From Parapristionchus giblindavisi (lineage: Eukaryota > Nematoda > Chromadorea > Rhabditida > Diplogasteridae): a DNA stretch of 64,000 bases. Below the pieces are notes generated by a model that was not told the DNA's origin, searched no databases, and saw only the letters and a program-made list of their open reading frames with translations. Made by a program: the position numbers and the translations under genes. The DNA lies in contig CALSFV010000046.1 of the NCBI GenBank assembly GCA_943737045.1, positions 682,001-746,000 of the forward strand, written 5' to 3'. Positions 13,652 through 28,520 of the stretch are shown piece by piece (the first letter of the stretch is position 1; the number at the start of each line of letters is the position of its first letter).

Positions 13652-15050
13652 GCCACTACCACTGTAATCATATCACTCAATAAACATATATAATCAATAA
13701 AATAAATCTTTCGAACCAAAGCACGATATACGGTATCTCTCAAAAGCATAAATAAAATCAATCCACTCACGCATCTCCTGATCCTATTCCAGTTGCTAGA
13801 ATACTCGTTGGTGACATTGACGTCGATGTTGGAGACAACGGAGAAGTCGGTACCGATGACCAACTTGTGTGCAGTCTGAACAAGAAAGTACTGTAATCGA
13901 TTACGGTAATCGATCGCAACGCGTGCGAGTCAGTCACATCTCAACTTACTTTTCGCCCTCCATTCCGGTCACTCTTTTCTTCGCGAATCCGAGACGACAA
14001 AACACCGCCATAGCATTCTTCGCCAATTGAACGTCGATATGTAGCATATCAGCAATCTGGAAAAGATTTAATTAATTTAATTAAATTTAATTAATCATAC
14101 ATCAAAATCAACTTAATCAACTACACAGCCGCCAAACAAACCATGAAGACAACTGTCTACAATAACAACAAAACTATCGTAATCTTATCGGGATTCAAAT
14201 TTTAAACTCCCGCCCTCACTTCAGCTACCGTAGTCATTCCATCGATCGTCACGAAGATCTTGTACAGTAACGTCTCGAAATAATCGCCCATCACTCGATT
14301 CATCACAAATCCATCCAGAGGACCAACTTCAAAAGATCGAATATCAATACCCCATTAATTTAAATAAATTTTTAAAAAATCAATAAATTTAAATAAATAA
14401 ATAGATAAATTCAATAAATTTAAAAAAATATTTTAATAATTTGAATTTGGGAATGAGCTTCAAAACTGAACATACCATATATGTAATCATCGTCTTTGAC
14501 GGGTACATCAAAGTAAATTAAACCCTTGTGGAATAGTGATTGAATTATCCTAAAAATGGTTACATCAATTTATAAATACATTTCACGTTCTTTGTCTAGA
14601 GCTGACAATGAGAAGTGACACCTCTCAACCGCAATGTACCCGGCAAGTACAGGTTATAGAAGGAGTATAACAGTTGATCACAACTCGCTATCAATAATGA
14701 TACAAGAGTGTATATCATCAATATTTCGCTCATTTTCCCCTATTGCTATCACTTTTCTAAAATATAACCAAGTGGCTCCCGTAAATAGTGATAACTTGCT
14801 CACCTATGATCCAACAGCCCAGCGGGGAGCGCTCCTGTGGCAGGCGTTCTATCGAGTAGAAGATCAACAGTTATACGCTCTTCCGGTGTCAGCAACTGCA
14901 ATGATAAAGGTAAAAAAGGTAAACGTAAAACCAGTTATTCAAGGAACACGAATTCCAATTCAGTACGGAGGATACGAATAATAATCATAGTATTGTCAAT
15001 CGGGAATGCATTGAGAATTCCATTGAAAGCAATTTCAGTCACAATATATA

Positions 15051-15552
15051 CAGTACAGCAGAATCCCCCAGTGAAAATGGGAGCCCAGGGTGACCCGGGG
15101 AGCCCATGAGGCCCCTCGATTTTTTACGCTTTGAATGATGAATATCAGCCTTTCAAATTGTTTGCGTTGTTTTACTCCGGAGTTGTCGGAATTCATCAAA
15201 CAAATTTTGGAATTTTATAAATTACGTAGCCTGAGAAAAAATATTGAAAATCATAATTTTTATTAATTTTTGGCAAATGCCGCGCGAAAATTTTGCATAA
15301 CTCGCGCACGCTCGGCAAATTCTATCGCAAAGTGAAATCTTCCCAGCATTTCTTTTTCTTAGCACAATTCAGTTGACAAGCATTTAAAAATTCTAAACTA
15401 TCCTTGATAAATTCAATCAAATCTGGCGTAAAACAACGCAAACAATTTGAAAGGCTGATATTCATCATTCAAAGCGTAAAAAATCGAGGGGCCTCATGGG
15501 CTCCCCGGGTCACTCGGGGCGCCCATTTTCACTGGGGGATTTTGCTGTACTG
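15051..15552. mobile_element. TA-flanked 502-bp foldback MITE
   Basis: Inverted arms start CAGTACAGCAGAATCCCCCA and the mirror ends in GGGGGATTTTGCTGTACTG, flanked by TA on both sides. It lies between FAM91-A exons 6 and 7; the corresponding copy C intron reads through at about 47,925. The TA duplication suggests a Tc1/mariner-type mover. No coding capacity. Confidence 0.82.
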
Positions 15553-16599
15553 TACATCCCGATACCCAAAATCAACTAGTCCAAAACTCCCGCTTTGACA
15601 ATTCGAGAAGTGTCAAACTACAACCTACTGACCTTGATATCTGCTTCCAGTATACATCCAGTCCACCATGGTTCGACAGTCTGAGGTACTGGCTGAGATG
15701 GGAGCATCTCTCGAAGTGAACGAGCACGACGAAATAGACGACGATTCGAACGATTCTAGATAATATTATCGGTTGAATATCGATCATCGTACCGTAACCC
15801 GTATTGCTTGGGTACAGTATACCTGATTCATCAAATCGATATATTGATTCCGTCCAATACCCAGTAGTCTCATCGCATCAGCAGCCGTGAAGTTGGGCAG
15901 ACTATCGTATGACTTCTCCGCGTTGATCATTTCCTGAATTGGGAATATTCAAATTTTTGAATTTGGCTCCAATATTCAAATTCAAGACAGGACTAGCTAC
16001 CGTATTCCCACTTACAATAATGATCTGGACATAGTAGTTGAATGGAGTGACGCGTAGATCACTGACGATGATATCGGCCAGATGATATGGGAAGAGCATA
16101 AGATGAGGAATAATGATGAATGATCGATTGAAGAGGAATATTCAATCATACGATAAAGTAAAATAGACTTTAACCATTAAATCAATCGATATAATGAGTA
16201 AAAATAGAGATAACGATGGTAGAACAACAGATCATGGAGAACATATGAAGAAAAATCAATCAACGAGAAATTTAACTGGTCATAAAATACGTACCTGTAC
16301 TTGATCACCGCATCATAATACGCCTCGGGGTCCTTTCTGATGTGTCGAACTGAGAGAAAAAATCAATAATTCAAAAAAAAATCAGGCAACATTGGCAACG
16401 ATGCAGCTCTCGACGTCCATCTACAGTACTCCTATCGATCGATCGAGATCACAACTACCGTACTCTCTAGCTATGACTAAGCCTGAATCAATCGATAATG
16501 TTCAGTTAACTCGCCCAACTTCGTACAGATACAGTACTACTAGTACTGATGGGCAAATTAAATGCCTCAACCAATCAATATTCTCCAGAAGTAATCCAC

Positions 16600-17340
16600 A
16601 GACTACAAAAGCAAACTTTATCTCCTGGTCTCACAACTCAAAAACACACGTTTAAAATTGAACTGAAACATCAATCGATAGGATCAATAAAGGGAAACTG
16701 AGTGGAGTACTACTGGCAAATGTGGATTGGGTAAAGCGAATATGTCTAAGGTTGATAAAACAGCTTGAAATGTGGGTAGAGGTAATGAGATTAAAATCAA
16801 GAACAAATCTACAGAAATCGGAACATACTAACTATTCAAGGGGAATCTTCTAGAGGCAATGAATTCTTTAAAGACTGCGATGTCTTTTCTTTCAATTGGG
16901 GTTACGATATTATTTACAATTAGAGAAAAGTTACAAAAAAGCACGAAAAGTCCCGTTATTTTAAATAAAATTCACATTATTGAAAGAGTTTAGCGTATAA
17001 TTTGACAAACAAGAAGGAAATAGTATACAAGAGAATGTTCAACGAAAGGAATCATTTATAAATGATCCTTCTGAGTCTGATTCATTTTTAATGATTATTA
17101 TATTAAAATTTTAAAAAATGTACGAAAGTAGAAACCAGTAAAAGAATGAGAAAGTTGTAGCACAAAACCTGTGTCAAAAATCTACTTTGGTACTAAACAC
17201 TAAACTACAAAAGTTACAGATCAAAGTAAAAAGATCAAGTATTAAGAGATCACATATTATAAAGTGGATCGGGATGAGGATGAACGGTAGGCGGGGAAAG
17301 ACCGTGATTCTGAAAGAGATCAGAGATCAAAGAATGTTCT
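16600..17340. repeat. Spacer between FAM91-A and zinc-finger copy A
   Basis: Nearly identical to 49,290-50,030 next to the intact genes. Nothing conserved as protein is seen; the plus-strand frame at 17,187-17,456 is not kept in the other copy and covers the antisense of the last zinc-finger exon. Confidence 0.7.
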
Positions 17341-17347
17341 TAGATCA

Positions 17348-20361
<3,014 letters not shown>

Positions 20362-20395
20362 CTGATAATGAGAGTGAATAAATGAGTTTGCTTAA

Positions 20396-20870
20396 CACGG
20401 ATCTCCTGTAAGAATGAAAGAAGCCAACCGACAGTTTTAAATTTTATCTCACCGATTTGGATGAAACTTGTTTGATTAATGGTAATGAGGGAAATGAGAA
20501 GGCTTAGGCACTTGATTTCGCCAAATTTGCATTTTTATCGATTTTTTGATCTACCACTTCGGGGAGCCATATCTCACTCAAATTTTGACCAAAACAAAAA
20601 ATTTTTTTTCCAATCGACTCGAAATGAACTAATCTTGAAGTTACTATGTGAAATGTATGGGCAAAAACGCCATCTTCTACCTGTTTTCTTCGAAAAACCT
20701 ATTTTTCAGTACATTATGCTAATTTTCTCAAAATTTTTCAACAAAAGGTACGATTTTTATTCGCGAATCTGATTCCACATCCCCGAATTGAGGTAAGCAC
20801 ATATTTCATCAGCCGTAACTCACGACAAGCCATATCGATCCTCAGAGTGGACCCGGACTTAGCGTTATTT
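20396..20870. mobile_element. Single arm of a TTAA-type foldback
   Basis: After TTAA (20,392-20,395) the sequence begins CACGGATCTCCTGTAAGAAT, closely matching the end of the element at 41,648, and continues with diverged homology (for example TCGATTTTTTGATCTACCA). No second arm was found before 22,740. The block duplicated from copy C stops about here, so this arm lies at a rearrangement edge. Confidence 0.6.
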
Positions 20871-20880
20871 TCATTCAAAA

Positions 20881-21588
20881 ATGCATTTCTTATATCACCT
20901 CTCCTCATTGTCATGCAAATTCGCAATTATGGTATACCAATCGAAAGATCTTGACGAGCTCTATAAAAATGACCTAATAGTAAAAGTCATGAAAGTTGAC
21001 CGTTTTCAAGATATGCTTGAAAATCCGTTGCACTACCAAATTGAAGAACCCCATTTCTGGTTCTTCCCTACCAAGCAGTCGGCTGTAGAGCCCGACAATG
21101 TGGACGATGAATCAGTGACAGGACAAGTCCCTGTCATGAGACTGACACCCTCTTCCACTCTCTTTGCATGCAGTCAGTGCTCTTCCAGCGTCATTCGACA
21201 CTCGAATCTCCTCCAGCTCATCGACAAGGGAGAGCACAGTATCAGACCGGAGAAGGGGAACTTCTTTGATTTCTGGCCCACTCCCCTCGTTCACCCCCCC
21301 CCCCTCCCCATTTCGATCTTTTCGATCGAATGGAGGAGTCGTCCTCCTCACTGGGAGGACGATGTCCACGGGGGCGAAATGCTCCCCGAGCTCTCCTCAA
21401 GATGGGAGAGACTCAACGAGAAGAGCGATTCCCACCCCTTGCTGCACTTCTTCGAGCATTCGCTTGTAGAGACCGATGGCGAGACCGACGTTCAGAGCCG
21501 GAATAGGAGCCGTTATTTGGGGGAAAATAATATCTTCCCTAAACAACGGCTCCTGTTCCGGCTCTGCGTAGAATTAATTCGAATTTAG
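20881..21588 (+). CDS. Unrecognised 235-codon open frame, possible element cargo
   Basis: The longest complete open frame in the window lacking an obvious explanation. A second Met is at about codon 17 (MVYQSKDLDELYK). The first half looks protein-like (acidic and hydrophobic mix, CSQC and IRHSNLLQL near the middle). The second half is proline- and charge-rich and ends across a strong hairpin (21,497-21,560). No family is recognised. It follows the single TTAA-type arm, as the 101-codon frame does inside the element at 41,648-43,622, so it may be cargo. An antisense reading (about 21,112-21,369) is also open and could equally be an exon fragment. Low confidence that it is translated. Confidence 0.3.
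   Translation: MHFLYHLSSLSCKFAIMVYQSKDLDELYKNDLIVKVMKVDRFQDMLENPLHYQIEEPHFWFFPTKQSAVEPDNVDDESVTGQVPVMRLTPSSTLFACSQCSSSVIRHSNLLQLIDKGEHSIRPEKGNFFDFWPTPLVHPPPLPISIFSIEWRSRPPHWEDDVHGGEMLPELSSRWERLNEKSDSHPLLHFFEHSLVETDGETDVQSRNRSRYLGENNIFPKQRLLFRLCVELIRI
21497..21560. other. Strong hairpin
   Basis: CCGGAATAGGAGCCGTTATT pairs with AACAACGGCTCCTGTTCCGG across a short loop, within the end of the open frame at 20,881-21,588. Confidence 0.75.
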
Positions 21589-21969
21589 TTTTATTCTTGT
21601 TATTTGATTATTTTGTTTAAATCTGTGCTGTGTTTTCACTTGGGAATCAATGTACATCGCCTTACTTACCTCCTGTACTGTTATGTTGGTGTTTTGCGTC
21701 ATAATTCGGAGTTCAGTTCGAATATTTCATCGTTAATTAATTTTGAGCGTTCAGACATGCGAGAAGACGTTCAGACGTATCGATGCAAAGGCGCGGGCGA
21801 TCGGAGAAGAGGTAGCATCGAATTATTGTCGTATTTATCGATTATATTCGATTGGATTCATCACTAATTATCATAATCATTGTATTCGTCCATGTATTGT
21901 ACTAATTTCCTCGTTCTTGTTGTAGATCATAGGGAAGGTGTCGTAGGATAGGATAATCTATGCATCCAC

Positions 21970-22330
21970 TCAATATTTATTGAAATAGCAAGTAGAATTT
22001 GTTGTCGGACAGCAAATTCGACTCTTTTCTCGGGAATGCATGTTGGTCACAAAATGAGCTCTTTTTGCTGTCAGACAACAAACTCTGGCCATTTTGTTGC
22101 CAAACCATATTCATTTTTTGGTCAACATTTTCACATTTTTTGTTGTCAGACAAGATTATTTCCATGTTTTGTTGTCACTAGATTCGTTGACTGCAAAATT
22201 TACTATTTTTGTTGTCTGCCTACAAAATAGTCACTAATTGTTACCATATTTATTTATTTATTGCATTGACAACAATCGTTGTACTTTTTGATGTCTGACA
22301 ACATACTTCTCCGATAAATTGGTCAATCGA
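21970..22330. repeat. Cluster of TTGTTGTC/GACAACAA motifs
   Basis: About nine diverged copies of TTGTTGTC(A/G)GACAA and its complement, spaced irregularly over 360 bp. Several copies are themselves palindromic. No gene is seen. Confidence 0.7.
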
Positions 22331-22409
22331 TAGTCGTTGTCACACACTAGCAAAAAGAACAAGTTTGCCACAATTTATTGTTCAGAGAGTCTTATATGTA
22401 AACCATCGT

Positions 22410-22734
22410 CACGGCGGTTCATTGGAGAGAAACCCCTACATTTAACTTTGGGTTGAAGCCTCCCGCACTATGAAAAATCAGCACAGTTGATTTGCACCGG
22501 GCGGGATTCGAACCCACGAGGTTCGGATCGCCACACAAAAGCTTTAGCCACTAAGCCATCTCAGCATGTGTCGCAACTCGTAAAACTCGATGATGGCTCT
22601 AGTCTGAAGCGTTCGTATGGCGAGCTGTGCTCATTCATATCGTATCTAACTTTCGCGCCGGGAGGATCCCTCAGTTTGCGATACTCAGTTTGAGATTGCG
22701 GGAGCTCCTTAGTTACTATCATTGAGCCGCCGTG
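22410..22734 (-). mobile_element. Short inverted-repeat element containing a tRNA-like segment
   Basis: The ends are CACGGCGG...TCA and TGAGCCGCCGTG. Minus-strand 22,562-22,487 has A-box-like TGGCTTAGTGG and B-box GGTTCGAATCC at tRNA spacing, a 4-bp D stem and a 5-bp T stem. The acceptor stem does not pair and there is no clear anticodon arm, so it is a tRNA-derived repeat rather than a working tRNA. Confidence 0.6.
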
Positions 22735-22739
22735 ATCGT

Positions 22740-23740
22740 AACTATTAACATAATCTTTCTTTGCTTATTCACTTCATGAAACGTTTATGTAGTGATAAAT
22801 CTTGGGAAAGTAGATGGAAAAGTGAAAAGTAGTTTTAATTTTGTGATTATAGAAGTAGCTGGAAGCTTCGTTATTGACAAACAAAAAATAAAACCCATGA
22901 GGCGAGTGTTGGATTGATACTTTTCCTACTACTTTAACAATCACAAAATTAACGCTACTTTTCACTTTTCCATCTACTTTTCCAAGATTATATGTACAAC
23001 CGCATAAAAGAGTGGGCGATCGGTAAGGGACTGTATGTTGATATTTCTCCCTTGTTTGGAATAAAACGGATCAAGCCATCTCTTATCAGTTAACCAAGAG
23101 AACGTTATCAGTTATCAATACTCTTCATCTTTACTTTTCGCTACCTATGCATTATTATTCAGTCAAGCTACAGGCTCTCGAATTAAACAGAATTAGAGTT
23201 TCTCAATTATCAATTTCAAATTATGTTGTTTGTTTTGTATGAACCACACTTCTCCAGCAATAGTATAATTTACCATTCCTTTTACATATTTCTAGAAACA
23301 CGAATGAAACAATGGAACAACCGAAAATGGTTCGCTACCAATAAAGCTCATGTGTTATTGATATTAAAGGGGGAAATGGGTCACAATAACAATATAGAAT
23401 TATATCACAATACAATCCATACACTCACAACTCTTTCAGATTAGCGTTAACATCGGGTTAGTACATAAAAGGGATATACCATGTCAAAATGATCTACGCA
23501 ATCATGTTGCATGGTACGGAGACCTAGCAATATTCATGCGAAATGAATAGGCCTCAGAAAATGGCTAGGCTCCCTTTAAAAGGACACCCGAGCATACTTG
23601 AAACTATGATCTCACACTCTATCACTTTCATTGTCTTCGAGAGAGCATTGCCAAAGCTGACAGTTTCAAATTAGCTCGGGGTGTCCTCTTAAAGAAAATA
23701 ACAGGAAGAGGAGTAAATAGATAATTTAATATATTATGGT
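22740..23740. repeat. 3' flank repeat, copy B1
   Basis: Second copy of the 3,060-4,110 sequence, shorter by several small deletions, again leading into a FAM91 last exon. Confidence 0.7.
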
Positions 23741-23996
23741 ATATAAACTCTATAAAACATTTGACTAGAATACTGTAATGATACATCATACACATAAAAA
23801 TTACAAATGGTAAATACATTTACATTCTCTATAATATGTGGTACAGGGAATACAGTAACCTCACTATCACGAATACAAAAATACGACATAAAATCCGTAC
23901 TTGTTATAACTCCAGTGATACATTAACCCATAAACTACAGTAAATTGATTGGGGATTACTGTACTAATCAATAAATTATCGATCAATACAGTAACC

Positions 23997-25210
23997 TCAT
24001 AAGGGATCTTCAGTCGGAGGATGGACAACGATTCCATCGGTGGGCGAATATCCAATTGGTCGAACCGGAGGCACAACTTCCACTCGATCAGAGTGCGGAG
24101 GCGACTGGAATACGGTGGGTATTACGATAGGTTACGGTATGAAGGATACGGTAGGTATTGTAGTACAGTATGACAAGAACACTGTAGATTGTAATAAGGA
24201 AGGAATAATTTGCCACATATCGTAGTCACTCCATAGTTGTGTTTCTGTAGAAGATCTTGTGTGAGATCGACCAGGGTCTTGTTCGCAAATTGAATGTTCA
24301 CGCGACTGCAAAAAATCAGTATATCAATCAATAAATCAATATATCGATCAATAAATCAATAAATCGATCAATAAATCAACAAACTTCTCAACAGACAGAA
24401 CTCCAGTCGAATGAATTCTCTCACATATGACACGATTGAGATGTTCATCAAAGAGTGGAACACCAAAAACAACATCGAGTAGGACATAGTCCGAGTGGGC
24501 AGAACCACGGGGGAGAATTAGGCCACTGGAAGATAATTGTTCATTAACACCTTAAAACATTAAAAATTTTCTGATTGAGGGAAGTCAGTAAATAAACACA
24601 AATTTATTGTTAGCTCCTTGATTGGCAATATTCATATAGATTCAAATAAGGACTTAATACTTGTCAATTTCAGATCGAACAATTAATAAATGACTAGAGA
24701 CCAAACCCGTCTGATCACTACCGCACTGAAAAACTCACTCATCAGGTCGTTCCCTCTTCTTGGGTGATCCAAATGCGAGAGCTGTCGCTGCAGCATACGG
24801 AGTATGACTCTCATCCGTGTCGATCAATTCGTCCATTACTTCCGGTATAATTATTGATTGTACAGCTTAGTTAAAGGCTCACCCCAAGCTGAGTTTACTC
24901 TCAAGAAAAACGAGAGTGTGGCCAGAGAGAAGAGTTTAAAATTAGTTCGGGGTGTGTCTTTAATGATTTCAGTCAGAAAATAACAACAAAAACACAATAA
25001 TTATAGAATCGATTGAGGAATGTTTTGTGTTGTCATGAACTGCCCCTCTGTATTAATGTGGAGTACGAATAAATAAATAAAAAGGTTGGCCTCCATGGAT
25101 CGCCTTCTCGCCTTCGGTTGCTGTTTCACCAATACAACGTATCCCACCAGACTTCCAAGTGAAACACGATCACGAAGGGCACACACTGATGGATGATTGG
25201 CCAGACTATC
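23997..25210 (-). pseudogene. FAM91 3' exons only, copy B1
   Basis: Contains exons 25 to 21 of the FAM91 gene (TGA at 23,999-23,997; the [17 protein letters not shown] exon at about 24,380-24,520; the [16 protein letters not shown] exon at about 25,113-25,210). The exon 24 donor reads ATATG where the intact copy has GTATG, so normal splicing is lost. At about 25,250 the copy is joined directly to intron 16 sequence, so exons 20-17 are missing. Confidence 0.85.
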
Positions 25211-25254
25211 TGTAATAGTGGATCGGGTTATTAATTATTTAACAATAAGAGCAA

Positions 25255-27030
25255 TAAGAGCACCCTGATCAGGTTACATTGGACCAATCCAAAATCCGAA
25301 TAAGATGAGATAAACCATTGGCAAGGACACCAGGGCTGGGATTTTTTGAAAATATTTTCAAAAAATTTTTTGATCAAAAAATTCAAAAAATGGCTCAAAA
25401 ATTTTTTGAATTCAAAAAAAGTTTGAAAAAATTCTTCACTCTGTTTAAAAGGATAAAAAGCAATTCATACACATCATTTTTGGCTGAAAAGTGGGTAAAA
25501 CAGTCAATTACGCAATTAACCGAATTCTGAAACATAAAAAACATGACACAATATTTTTCACTTTAAAAAAATTCTACGTCAGTGCATTGGGCACACTAAT
25601 CCACACTAAAACACTTAGAATCCTCTTCAACAAGACCGTGAAAAATGATAAAAAAGGGAATCTTATTAGGTTTTGTCAAATCTTGTCTCAATTTTCCACA
25701 AATGTTTCACTTTCTGTCGTTTTAGCGGTACTTTTTTACACTTAATTTTTTTTGATTTTTTGAGAAAAATTCAAAAAACTTTTTTGATTTTGAATTTTTT
25801 GAAATGGTCAAAAAATTCAAAAAATCAAAATCAAAAAATCCCAGCCCTGAAGGACACACACCTTCACACCCAGATTCTTTATCACAGTAAGAGACAAACA
25901 AGAACAAGTGTTGAAATGAAAAGACCAATGAGACAGGCTGCATGGCCCGTGCGTTACAAACTACGAAACTTGGACGCATTTTGGGATTAAAAAAAAAACT
26001 TACTCGCATTTTGAAAATCAGTAGCAATCCTGCTCATCAATTGTAAAATATATTACTCATACTCTATTAGTACCATATAACACGTAAAATAAAACATAGT
26101 ATCATCTTCTATTCACTCTGTACTCTCTGTATTTTCTGTAATTCACTCTGTACCGTGCTTCTTGTAAAACGCATAAATTATATTATTATATTATGGTATG
26201 ACTGACACATACCTATTACAGTAGCGCCGCAAAGTCTTAATACACTTTTTCGTTCTGCTGCCATTTTGGCGTCAGATGAGATATCAAGCTGAAACTTGTA
26301 CATGATGTACCCACAGTATGTACGTATTCGATCCTCTTATAAGGTCTCACGGGCCTTTCTGGTTATTGCATAGTGATGACGCTACCGAACAACACTTTTT
26401 CGAAAATTCAATATTCTTTCAGGGATTTTTTCGTATTCATCACACTTCGTGAGCATTGAGAGAACAACAAGGCTTCGCAGTCGCAAAATCATATCTCGGC
26501 TTCTAGAAGAGCTTTAAAGGAGTTTAAAGCAGCAAATTGTTTCTCTTAGTGAATCCGGATTATCCTGTAAGTATGGTAGCGCTAGCTCATCATCCATCCT
26601 CCTGGATCGAAAAAGTCACTTTTTTAAAAGACCAAACTTTGAAAAATCACAATTCTGAGGGCGGACCTTGTACAACGGTCCCTGTTCGTGCCCAAGGGTA
26701 CGCGACTGCAATTCTGGCCACGATTACTACAGAGGGCGAGGCGACTGCTGGTGACTTCACTTTGCAGAAATTGCCCCAATGAACCAAAATTGACCTAATT
26801 ATTCAGCGTATAATCGGAACAGTTTATTCAACGTCCAAGCAATGATTTTGGTTAAATGGCAATATTTTGGCCTAATTTATTGTAATATAGTAGATTCGAA
26901 TAAGAGAAAAACAATGAAAACAAAGAGACATTACGAAAATGTTCGGTTCGCTCATAATCGCTCGCTCAAAATCTTGATCGGCCTGATCCGTTCAGACCCA
27001 TTCACACCGTTCATGATACAATGATTTTTA
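25255..27030. other. Rearranged junction block
   Basis: Outside the MITE at 25,331-25,849 this holds intron 16-type FAM91 sequence to about 26,215, a half copy of the 18,215 element (26,218-26,675), then a fragment of FAM91 exon 18 (26,676-26,752) in the opposite orientation to all other copies. Bases 26,760-27,030 match nothing else seen here. Confidence 0.75.
25331..25849. mobile_element. hAT-type MITE, 519 bp
   Basis: The ends CAGGGCTGGGATTTTTTGA and its complement are flanked by the perfect 8-bp duplication AAGGACAC (25,323-25,330 and 25,850-25,857). The arms are AT-rich foldbacks rich in TTCAAAAAATT; there is no transposase frame. CAGGG ends and the 8-bp duplication are hAT hallmarks. 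Confidence 0.88.
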
Positions 27031-28328
27031 CATGTACGATAGATAATTTAATATATTATGGGAATATAAACTCTATAAAACATTTGACTAGAATACTGTA
27101 ATGATATATCATACACATAAAAATTACAAATGGTAAATACATTTACATTCTCTATAATATGTGGTACAGGGAATACAGTAACCTCACTATCACGAATACA
27201 AAAATACGACATAAAATCCGTACTTGTTATAACTCCAGTGATACATTAACCCATAAACTACAGTAAATTGATTGGGGATTACTGTACTAACCAATAAATT
27301 ATCGATCAATACAGTAACCTCATAAGGGATCTTCAGTCGGAGGATAGACAACGATTCCATCTGTTGGCGAATATCCAATTGGTCGAACCGGAGGCACCAC
27401 TTCCACTCGATCAGAGTGCGGAGCCGACTGGAATACGGTAGGTATTATGATAGGATACGGTATGAAGGATACGGTAGCTATTGTAGTACAGTATGACAAG
27501 AATACTGTAGATTGTAATACGGAAAGGAATAATTTGCCACATACCGTAGTAACTCCATAGTTGTGCTTCTGTAGAAGATCCTGTGTGAGATCGACCAGGG
27601 TCTTGTTCGCAAATTGAATGTTCACGCGACTGAAAAAAATCAGTACATCAATCAATAAATCAATATATCGATCAATAAATCAATAAATCAATATATCGAT
27701 CAATAAATCAACAAACTTCTCAGCCGACAGCACTCCAGTCGAATGGATTCTCTCACATATGACACGATTGAGATGTTCATCAAAGAGTGGAACACCAAAG
27801 ACAACATCGAGTAGGACATAGTCAGAGTGGGAAGAGCCACGGGGGAGAATCAGACCACTGAAAGATAATTTCATTTATTAAAATAATGTAAAAGATTAAA
27901 ATTTCCTGATTCTGGGGAAGTCAGTAAATAAACACAAATGTATTGTTGATTTGCAATGTTCATATAGATTAAAATAAGTACTTCACACTTGTCAATTTCA
28001 GATTGACCACTCAATAAGCCACCCAAGACCAAACCCGTCTGATGACTACCGCACTTAAATACTCACTCATCAGACCGTTCCCTCTTCTTGGGTGATCCAA
28101 ATGCGAGTGCTGTCGCTGCAGCATACGGAGTATGACTCTCATCCGTATCAATCAATTCGTCCATTACTTCCTGTATAATTATTGATTGTACAGATTAGTT
28201 AAAGAGAAGCCCACACATCATCGAATTGAATTCCAATTTCACGAACGATATCAGTCAGAAAATAACAACAAAAATACAGTAACCCAACATTTTGAGGAAT
28301 GCTTTTTTTTTGCCAGAAACAGCCCCTC

Positions 28329-28520
28329 CATACATTTTCGGCTCCCTCGCCGTCTATTTTTATACAGTGGGTCAATTCTCGAAATAGGGTGGGTTGATTC
28401 ACAAAATTCGTTATTTTCCCTTAAAAATCGTCATTTTTGCTTCCTTCTTTTATCAAGTGGCATAAAATGGGCTTTATATAGTGGGTCAATCCTCGCACTG
28501 CGAGGGTATGGCAATGTATG
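28329..28520. mobile_element. 192-bp hAT-type MITE
   Basis: The ends CATACATT and AATGTATG are flanked by the perfect 8-bp duplication AGCCCCTC. It is a close relative of the element at 54,523-54,716, sharing TAGTGGGTCAATTCTCGAAA and CCTCGCACTGCGAGGG. Confidence 0.9.

Larger units (their letters stand above)
4375..16420 (-). pseudogene. FAM91A1-like: FAM91 homologue, copy A (disrupted)
   Basis: Exons 3-25 of the intact gene at 37,372-49,116 recur here in the same order and strand; the last exon ends with TGA at 4,377-4,375. Recognisable pieces include the [11 protein letters not shown] exon (about 15,825-15,935), the [12 protein letters not shown] exon (about 14,225-14,335), the [12 protein letters not shown] exon (10,670-10,745) and the [12 protein letters not shown] exon (about 7,960-8,040). 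Two lesions argue against function. A deletion at about 16,384 removes the end of exon 1 and all of exon 2, leaving Met (16,420) and about 12 codons before a stop. Exon 12 is split by a 1.77-kb transposon (11,883-13,651). Exon 6 also lacks 9 nt in frame. Most other exons remain open, so the loss looks recent. Transcription is possible; full-length protein is not expected. Confidence 0.88.

Noticed and set aside
22487..22562. Possible tRNA gene on the minus strand
   Set aside because: A and B boxes are present but the acceptor stem does not pair and no anticodon arm forms; kept only as a tRNA-derived repeat.
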